A stretch of 9,859 nt of DNA from Clostridiales bacterium (lineage in GTDB: Bacteria; Bacillota; Clostridia; Christensenellales; Aristaeellaceae): contig JAHZHX010000071.1 in the NCBI GenBank assembly GCA_019420065.1, forward strand, positions 1 to 9,859, written 5' to 3'. The translations under genes were made by a program, and so were the position numbers. Below are positions 4,992 to 9,859 of the stretch, piece after piece. Below the pieces are notes generated by a model. That model ran no database searches. It was given only the letters and a program-made list of their open reading frames with translations, and was not told where the DNA came from. Position 1 is the stretch's first letter, and each line of letters starts with the position of its first letter.

Positions 4992-6104
4992 ATGCGTTTT
5001 TCCGTAAGCGCTTCCGACGTCAACGCCGGCATGAGCCTGGTCTCCCATGCCCTCAGCGCCCGCCCGCTTCGTCCGGTTTATGAAGGGGTTCTGATCGAGA
5101 CGGCGGACGAAGGCGTGTACCTGACCTGCACCGACGGCGAAATGACCATCCGCACCCGCGTAAACGCCATGGTTGTCGAGCCGGGCCTGGCCATGATGCC
5201 CGCCAAGCTTTTTGGCGACCTGCTGCGCAAGCTTTCGGGCGAGATCGACATTGAGGTTGACAAGCGCTTCCATGCCGAGATCCGCGCCCAGGGCAGCAAT
5301 ACCTCCATGGCCGGCACCGACGCGGGCGATTTTCCCGACGTGCCCGAGGTGCGCGGCGATTTGAGCGTAACGCTGCCGCAGCGTACCCTGCGCGACGCGG
5401 TGAGCCGCATCATGTTTGCTGTTTCGACCGACGAGACGCGCCGCATCCTGACCGGCTGCCTGATGGAGCTGTTCCCGAACGAGACCCGTTTCGTGGGCCT
5501 GGACGGCTTCCGCCTGGCGCTGCAGCGGATAGAGATGCAAAACGAGATTCCCGAGGGCAAGACCCACCTGTCCGCCATCATTCCCGGCCGCATCATGGGC
5601 GAGTTTGCCCGCATGCTGGACGAGAGCGAGGAGGCGGCGGTGATCCAGTGCAGCGGCAGCCGCTTCAAGATGACCTTTGGCGACACCGAATGCTTTACCA
5701 CGCTTCTGGCGGGCGAGTATATCAATTACCAGCAGATTCTGCCCGCCAGCTATCAAAGCACGGTCACGCTGCGCCGGGACGATTTCATTTCCGCCATTGA
5801 GCGCGCCTCGCTGATGGCGCGCGAGGGCAAGAACAATCTTTTGCGCCTGTCGCTGACCGAGAATGAAATGACCATCACCGCCAATGCCGAGCGCGGCGCG
5901 GCGCTGGAGAAGATCCCCGTCAAGTATACCCAGGAGGCGTTCAAGATCGCCTTCAACGCCCGCTATCTGTACGATGTGATCCGCAATGTGTATACCGACG
6001 AAATGAACATGCGCTTCAACAGCAGCATTTCCCCCTGCACCATCGCGCCCTTGGACGGCAACCAGTATCTGTATCTGGTGCTGCCGGTGCGCGTGCTGGA
6101 CTAA
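4992..6104 (+). CDS. dnaN: DNA polymerase III beta subunit (sliding clamp)
   Basis: A 370-residue protein, the standard length for the beta clamp, which forms a dimeric ring on DNA and holds the replicative polymerase. The N-terminus MRFSVSASDVNAGMSLVSHA, the internal LTGCLMELFPNETRFVGLDGFRLAL segment and the C-terminal LYLVLPVRVLD (equivalent of the hydrophobic MPMRL end) are characteristic across the three clamp domains. The ATG at 4992 follows AAAAAGGA (4975-4982) by 9 nt. The gene begins 31 nt after the AT-rich origin patch. dnaA, normally its upstream partner, is replaced here by the origin region and divergent purR. A hairpin follows the stop by 8 nt. On the minus strand a 532-codon open frame covers the same DNA; it is a composition artefact. 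Confidence 0.97.
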   Translation: MRFSVSASDVNAGMSLVSHALSARPLRPVYEGVLIETADEGVYLTCTDGEMTIRTRVNAMVVEPGLAMMPAKLFGDLLRKLSGEIDIEVDKRFHAEIRAQGSNTSMAGTDAGDFPDVPEVRGDLSVTLPQRTLRDAVSRIMFAVSTDETRRILTGCLMELFPNETRFVGLDGFRLALQRIEMQNEIPEGKTHLSAIIPGRIMGEFARMLDESEEAAVIQCSGSRFKMTFGDTECFTTLLAGEYINYQQILPASYQSTVTLRRDDFISAIERASLMAREGKNNLLRLSLTENEMTITANAERGAALEKIPVKYTQEAFKIAFNARYLYDVIRNVYTDEMNMRFNSSISPCTIAPLDGNQYLYLVLPVRVLD

Positions 6105-6112
6105 CGTTGTTT

Positions 6113-6143
6113 CCGACAAAACGAAGAAAATTCGTTTTGTCGG
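6113..6143 (+). terminator. 13-bp perfect hairpin after dnaN
   Basis: CCGACAAAACGAA (6113-6125), loop GAAAA, TTCGTTTTGTCGG (6131-6143), starting 8 nt after the dnaN stop. No clean T-run follows (GTTGCAGATTTTCTT), so it is either an imperfect terminator or an RNA-stabilising or repeat hairpin. Confidence 0.4.
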
Positions 6144-6459
6144 GTTGCAGATTTTCTTACGCATCTGCGATGCGTGGTCAGAAAATCTGTAAGGAAGCGG
6201 AGGTCTCCCCGCTCCTCGCGGCGGCGGCATTGCCGCTTTCGACCGGCTTCGCCAAAGAAATTTGAGCAATGCCGCGCAAAACAGGCGAAGCCTGCGCCGG
6301 TTCTGCGGAAAAGAGCCAACTTGAAGGATGAAATGGCGCGCGCGCCTGAAAGGCGGGCGTGCGGACAAGGGACGAAGGTGACGAAGCCGAAGCGCTGCCA
6401 GTGGCAGATGAAGCGAGGCGGAGTCATCATCCGAAAAGGAGCATTGCGACCGGCAGGGA
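6144..6459. repeat. Hairpin-rich intergenic stretch, no gene
   Basis: The stretch holds nested inverted repeats: CAGATTTTCT (6148-6157) pairs with AGAAAATCTG (6180-6189) around an inner ACGCAT/ATGCGT hairpin (6159-6175); GCGGCATTGC (6224-6233) pairs with GCAATGCCGC (6266-6275); CAGGC-GAA-GCCTG is at 6282-6294. Open frames on both strands exist, but their products are Arg-rich and have no family features, so I do not call them. It directly adjoins repeat copy B and may be part of the same composite element. Confidence 0.5.
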
Positions 6460-6603
6460 GTAGCGCCGTCTTTGGCGGCTGAGGGCGGGCAATTCTTGAA
6501 TTGCCGCCCGAACTCTGCGCTCCTGCGCGCAGAGCAGCGCAGGACGTACAAGGCGACTATTGAGGATGCGGACTCTGCGCCCCTTCATTGCATCCCGGCA
6601 AGT
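6460..6603 (-). repeat. 145-bp dispersed repeat, copy B (inverted)
   Basis: Reverse complement of 2381-2525 with eight differences, mostly transitions. The GGCAATTC/GAATTGCC palindrome is kept exactly, while the neighbouring GCCGCC/GGCGGC hairpin has one mismatch. Homology stops sharply at both ends. It lies 73 nt before the lipase start, on the opposite side of dnaN from copy A. Confidence 0.8.
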
Positions 6604-6629
6604 ATGTCGCCGCTTTACTTTCATTCTAG

Positions 6630-6655
6630 GACCCTGCGGTATCGCGGGTCTTTTT
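6630..6655 (+). terminator. Intrinsic terminator just ahead of the lipase ribosome site
   Basis: GACCC-T-GCG (6630-6638), loop GTAT, CGC-GGGTC (6643-6650), then TTTTT (6651-6655). The stem is 8 bp with one bulged T. Only 8 nt separate the T-run from the lipase ribosome site at 6664, leaving no room for a promoter after it. The lipase-ktrBA transcript must therefore read through it, or it marks the end of upstream transcription. Confidence 0.6.
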
Positions 6656-6676
6656 CGCAATCCGGGAGGTGAAAGA

Positions 6677-7780
6677 GTGAAACGCTTTCTGGCCGTTTTT
6701 TGCTGTTTTTTGATGCTTTCCGCCGCGTCCGCCGAGGGGCTGCAAGTGCCCGCGGACTCCGCGCAGTTCGATTCCGCGCTGGCGCTCGCGCTGCTTGATA
6801 TCTCCTCGCTGGCCTTTGAAACGCATGAGCAGGCGGATTATATGAAGAAGCTGGGCTTTGACTGTGTTTTTCTTGGCAATTATGACGCGCATGCCGACCG
6901 CCATGTCGCGGCCTACGGCGTGTATACCGGCGTAATCGACGGGCGCGACGCCGTGCTCGTCTCGGTGCGCGGCACGGGCGAGGGCGAGTGGCCGCTCAAT
7001 ATCGAGCTGGCGCCCTCGGGCGATTACGGCCTGGACTATGCCGAAAATTTCTTCCTTGCGGCGCAGGACATTTTTCAGGCGCAGACGGCGCTGTTTGCGT
7101 CCCTGGCGCAGCCGCTGTTTCTCGTGACCGGGCACAGCCGCGGCGCGGCGGTGGGAAACATGCTGGCCGCCATGCTCAGCGACCGCTACGGCGGCGAAAA
7201 CGTGTACGCCTACACCGTGGCCACGCCGCGCACCGTGCGCGGGGAGAAAAAGAGCTATCCCAACATCTTCAATCTCGTTAATCCAAGCGACTATGTGACC
7301 TATATGCCCCTGCCGCAGTGGGGGTTTGAGCGCTATGGCGTGGACGTGACGCTTGAAGCGCGGGATGCGGCGGCGCTGGAGGCGATCTACGGCCGGCGCG
7401 GCGATACCTTCGGCCTGCCCTTTACGCTGTTCAAAGAGGGCGCGCAAACCACGCTGCGCCTGATTTCCGCCATGGCCGCGCTGGCTCCTACGGCGGAGGC
7501 GGGGTATGTCCAGCGCCACAGCCTGAACGGCCCGGGGCTGGCCGCGGCGGACGAGGAGGGCATGACGGCGGGCGAGGTGATGCTGCGGCTGTGCAGCATG
7601 ACGGCGGGCAGCGCGCTGCCGCTTCTCTTTGATCTGGCCCGGATGAAGGCCAATTATACCGACTTTGATCCCCTGCTCAACATCGTGCTGGAAATGGCGC
7701 TGGACGGCGAGCTGGCGGCCATGGCCTGCGCGCATACGCCCGCGCTGTACGCCGCGCTGCTTTGCGAGGAAATGCCATGA
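6677..7780 (+). CDS. Secreted class-3 lipase / alpha-beta hydrolase
   Basis: A 367-residue protein starting at GTG 6677, 7 nt after GGGAGG (6664-6669). This start gives a clean signal peptide (VKRFLAVFCCFLMLSAASA, cleavage probably after Ala19). The open frame extends to 6560, but that part is repeat DNA. The mature part has the Lipase_3 pattern: an oxyanion-side SVRGTGEGEW, nucleophile elbow TGHSRGAA with Ser154, NPSDYVTYMP with Asp205, and QRHSLNG with His281 as the likely triad. The enzyme should hydrolyse ester bonds outside the membrane or at the cell surface; the substrate is unknown. Its stop overlaps the ktrB start (ATGA), so the two are translationally coupled, an unusual partnership for a potassium channel. 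An intrinsic terminator precedes it. Confidence 0.88.
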   Translation: MKRFLAVFCCFLMLSAASAEGLQVPADSAQFDSALALALLDISSLAFETHEQADYMKKLGFDCVFLGNYDAHADRHVAAYGVYTGVIDGRDAVLVSVRGTGEGEWPLNIELAPSGDYGLDYAENFFLAAQDIFQAQTALFASLAQPLFLVTGHSRGAAVGNMLAAMLSDRYGGENVYAYTVATPRTVRGEKKSYPNIFNLVNPSDYVTYMPLPQWGFERYGVDVTLEARDAAALEAIYGRRGDTFGLPFTLFKEGAQTTLRLISAMAALAPTAEAGYVQRHSLNGPGLAAADEEGMTAGEVMLRLCSMTAGSALPLLFDLARMKANYTDFDPLLNIVLEMALDGELAAMACAHTPALYAALLCEEMP

Positions 7781-9075
7781 AAACAAAGCTGAGCCGTCTT
7801 TCGCCCGCGCGATTGCTGGCGCTGGGGTTCGCGGCGCTGATATTTACCGGGGCGCTGGTGCTTTTGCTGCCGCCGTGCCGCCAGGCGGGACAGGCGCTTT
7901 CCTTCCTGGACGCGCTGTATACCGCGTGCAGCGCTGTGTGCGTGACGGGGCTGACGGTGGTGGACACGGCGCGCGTCTTTTCCACGCCGGGGCAGATCGT
8001 CATCATGGCGCTGATCCAGCTGGGCGGACTGGGCGTGGCCTGCTTTGGCGCCGGGCTGATGCTGGCGGCCGGGCGGCGGGTCAGCCTGAAAACGCGCTCG
8101 CTGGTGCGCGAGGCCATGAACACCGGCTCCTCGCACGGCATCGTGCAGCTGCTGAAGGTCATTTTTATCATGACGGCGCTGTGCGAGGGCGTGGGCGCGG
8201 CGCTGTGCTATCCGGTGTTCCGGCAAACGTTTCCGCCCGCGCGGGCGGCGTTTGCGAGCCTGTTCCACAGCGTGGCGGCCTTCAATAACGCGGGGTTCGA
8301 CCTGATGGGCGATTTTTCCAGCCTGGCCGCCTACCGGCACAGCGCCTATTTTCTCATCGTCACGGGCGTGCTCATTACGCTGGGCGGCGTCGGCTTTTTG
8401 CTGATGATCGAGGTAGCTCGCAAGCGCTTTCGCTGGAAAAAGCTGAGCATGCACGCCCGGGCGGTGCTGCTGACGAGCTTTTTTCTCACCTTCGGCGGCG
8501 CGGCGCTGCTGCTTTTGACCGAGCGGTTCTCGCCGCTTGACGCGCTGTTTCAGAGCGTGACGGCGCGCACGGCGGGCTTTGCCACGGTGGACATGGGAAC
8601 GCTGTCCAACGCGGGGATCCTGCTGATGTGCTTTCTCATGTTCATTGGCGCGTCGAACGGCTCCACGGGCGGCGGGATTAAGACAGGCACGTTTTTCATG
8701 CTGCTGCTGGGCGTGGGCGCGGCGGCGAGCAACCGGGGCGAGGAGGCCTTTCACTACTCCGCGCCGCGCGACGCGTTCCGCAAGGCGGCGCTGATTACGC
8801 TTTTGTCGCTGTTTCTGGTGTTTGCCGCCACGGTGCTTTTGATGGCGCTGGAGCCGTGGCTGCCCATGCGCGACGCGCTGTTTGAGATGTTCAGCGCCAT
8901 GAGCACCACGGGGCTGAGCACGGGCGTGACCACAAAGCTCGGCGCGCCGGCGCGGGTTTTGACCATTGTGATGATGTATACCGGCCGCCTGGGCCCCATG
9001 ACGCTGGCGGCGGCGTGGTACTTTGGCCGCGGGGAGCGCGTGCGCTATCCCGAGGGCAATCTGAATGTTGGATGA
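7777..9075 (+). CDS. ktrB: Potassium uptake channel subunit KtrB/TrkH
   Basis: A 432-residue integral membrane protein of the TrkH/KtrB/HKT superfamily. The four pore loops each carry the selectivity-filter glycine: CVTGLTV (Gly58), FNNAGFD (Gly173), RTAGFAT (Gly267) and STTGLST (Gly379), each followed by a hydrophobic helix. The mid-protein SNGSTGGGIKTGTF is also typical, and the length matches KtrB. It translocates K+, gated by the cytoplasmic KtrA ring. The start is ATG 7777, overlapping the lipase stop by 4 nt with AGGA (7767-7770) 6 nt upstream; a TTG 15 nt earlier is in frame but less suitable. ktrA follows after 9 nt. The name trkH would be equally acceptable; ktrB is chosen for size and Firmicute-like context. 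Confidence 0.93.
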   Translation: MKTKLSRLSPARLLALGFAALIFTGALVLLLPPCRQAGQALSFLDALYTACSAVCVTGLTVVDTARVFSTPGQIVIMALIQLGGLGVACFGAGLMLAAGRRVSLKTRSLVREAMNTGSSHGIVQLLKVIFIMTALCEGVGAALCYPVFRQTFPPARAAFASLFHSVAAFNNAGFDLMGDFSSLAAYRHSAYFLIVTGVLITLGGVGFLLMIEVARKRFRWKKLSMHARAVLLTSFFLTFGGAALLLLTERFSPLDALFQSVTARTAGFATVDMGTLSNAGILLMCFLMFIGASNGSTGGGIKTGTFFMLLLGVGAAASNRGEEAFHYSAPRDAFRKAALITLLSLFLVFAATVLLMALEPWLPMRDALFEMFSAMSTTGLSTGVTTKLGAPARVLTIVMMYTGRLGPMTLAAAWYFGRGERVRYPEGNLNVG

Positions 9076-9084
9076 GGTGAAACG

Positions 9085-9762
9085 ATGAAAAGGCATAAGG
9101 CGGACCATATTTCCTACGGGATCGTGGGCCTGGGGCGCTTCGGCACGGCGCTGGCGGAGGAGCTGCACCAGTCGGGCGCGGAGATCCTGGTCATCGACCG
9201 GGACGAGGAGCGCGTGCGCGCCATGCGCGAGCTGACCGAGAACGCCCTGGTGGTCAAAAGTCTGGACAAGGCCTCGCTCCTGGAGACGGGCATCCAGAAC
9301 TGCGACGTGGCGGCGGTGTGCATCGGCGAGGCCATGGACACCTCGATCCTGACCGTGCTGCATTTGGTGAACCTGGGGGTCAAGCGCGTGATTGCCAAGG
9401 CGTCCAGCCACGAACACGGCGAGATCCTGGAAAAGCTGGGCGCGGAGGTGATCTATCCCGAGCGCGACATGGCCGTTCGCCTGGCGCACCGGCTGGAAAC
9501 CTCGCGGGTACTGGATTTTGTGCAGCTCAGCGAGCGCATCAACATCACCAAGCTGATGATCCCTGCTTCGTTCGTGGGCAAAACGGTGGTGCAGCTGGAC
9601 CTGCGCGGCCGCTACGGGCTGAACATCATCGCGGTGGAAAGCAAGGGACGCGTGAACGAGAGCGTGCGCCCGGATGATGTGCTGCGCGAGGGCGACGTGC
9701 TGTATCTCTCCGGCGGCAAGGAAGGCATGCTGCGCCTGGGCGAGGAGATTGAGGGCAGGTAA
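9085..9762 (+). CDS. ktrA: Potassium channel regulatory subunit KtrA/TrkA
   Basis: A 225-residue cytoplasmic regulator. The N-terminal RCK domain has the Rossmann nucleotide-binding loop IVGLGRFG (residues 13-20) and an acidic residue ending the second strand (LVIDRD, Asp38). A C-terminal RCK_C domain (about 140-222) includes FVGKTVVQLDLRGRYGLNII. In the family an octameric ring of such subunits gates KtrB in response to ATP/ADP, and in many Firmicutes cyclic di-AMP binds the RCK_C domain. GAGGTGA (9074-9080) precedes ATG 9085 and overlaps the ktrB stop, so the pair is co-translated. It is single-module Ktr type rather than the tandem E. coli TrkA. It is the last gene of the lipase-ktrB-ktrA operon. 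Confidence 0.95.
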   Translation: MKRHKADHISYGIVGLGRFGTALAEELHQSGAEILVIDRDEERVRAMRELTENALVVKSLDKASLLETGIQNCDVAAVCIGEAMDTSILTVLHLVNLGVKRVIAKASSHEHGEILEKLGAEVIYPERDMAVRLAHRLETSRVLDFVQLSERINITKLMIPASFVGKTVVQLDLRGRYGLNIIAVESKGRVNESVRPDDVLREGDVLYLSGGKEGMLRLGEEIEGR

Positions 9763-9859
9763 GAGGGACGAAGGACGGGGGGAGGTTACGTTTCTTTCTT
9801 TGTGTTGTGAATTGTCAAGTCAAGCGCAACACTTTTCCGAAAAAAACTTCAGCAGGACA
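9763..9859. other. AT-rich tail after ktrA, possible element edge
   Basis: Composition drops abruptly from GC-rich coding to AT-rich after about 9786. GTGTTG (9802-9807) and CAACAC (9827-9832) form a long-loop inverted pair followed by TTTT, which could be a weak terminator for ktrA. The ATTGTCAAGTCAAGCGCAAC stretch recalls terminal sequences of some IS30-type insertion sequences, but that is a memory-based resemblance and the window stops too soon to judge. Confidence 0.25.

Noticed and set aside
6174..6482. 102-codon plus-strand and 109-codon minus-strand frames after dnaN
   Set aside because: Both are Arg-rich, lack ribosome sites and overlap inverted repeats; no family is recognised.
4953..6551. 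532-codon open frame on the minus strand across dnaN
   Set aside because: It is antisense to an unmistakable dnaN, its product is rich in His/Gln/Arg with no family features, and it starts in repeat DNA. It is a product of the high GC content.
6630..6655. T-box riboswitch, because GGTATCGCGG resembles the T-box GGTACCGCGG
   Set aside because: No Stem I, specifier loop or full T-box is visible upstream, and the downstream genes are not amino-acid related.
6560..6676. Upstream extension of the lipase frame
   Set aside because: It lies in repeat copy B and across an intrinsic terminator; the GTG at 6677 has a good ribosome site and yields a proper signal peptide.
6105..6676. c-di-AMP (ydaO) riboswitch ahead of the potassium operon
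   Set aside because: None of the conserved ydaO segments could be found; the leader is made of repeat DNA and hairpins.
7654..9489. 611-codon open frame on the minus strand across ktrB and ktrA
   Set aside because: Antisense to two clearly recognised genes; the composition (many Arg, His, Gln) is that of a mirror frame.

Overview
The window comes from a high-GC bacterium that is most likely a Firmicute of the class Clostridia. The evidence is strong AGGAGG-type ribosome binding sites, TTG and GTG starts, a Bacillus-type PurR, a Ktr/Trk potassium system and a Gram-positive style dnaN. The species cannot be named from sequence alone. Genes are GC-rich. Three intergenic stretches (2323-2616, about 4130-4990, 6105-6676) look quite different and are packed with perfect short-loop hairpins and dispersed-type repeats.

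Layout: an EamA/DMT permease (minus, cut by the left edge) is divergent from a 2H phosphoesterase gene (plus), which overlaps a nucleoside hydrolase gene carrying two lesions (no usable ATG, and a frameshift at a GC-dinucleotide run). After a repeat-bearing gap come pth and purR on the minus strand, separated by 1 nt and read from a PurBox-containing promoter. A strong opposite-facing promoter (TTTACA-17-TATAAT, extended -10) then fires into about 850 bp with no clear gene. That gap holds a chain of hairpins and then three perfect DnaA boxes, two one-mismatch boxes, a CTA-trio run and an AT-rich patch directly in front of dnaN. I read 4595-4960 as the likely chromosomal replication origin, supported by the strand switch of genes and by an apparent GC-skew sign change. 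dnaA is not in the window.

Right of dnaN, a second hairpin-rich repeat region ends in an intrinsic terminator only 9 nt before the ribosome binding site of a secreted class-3 lipase. The lipase gene overlaps a KtrB/TrkH potassium channel gene by 4 nt, and ktrA/trkA follows 9 nt later, so the three form one operon. A 145-bp repeat occurs twice in opposite orientation (2381-2525 and 6460-6603), bracketing pth, purR, the putative origin and dnaN. The last 97 bp turn AT-rich and may be the edge of another element.
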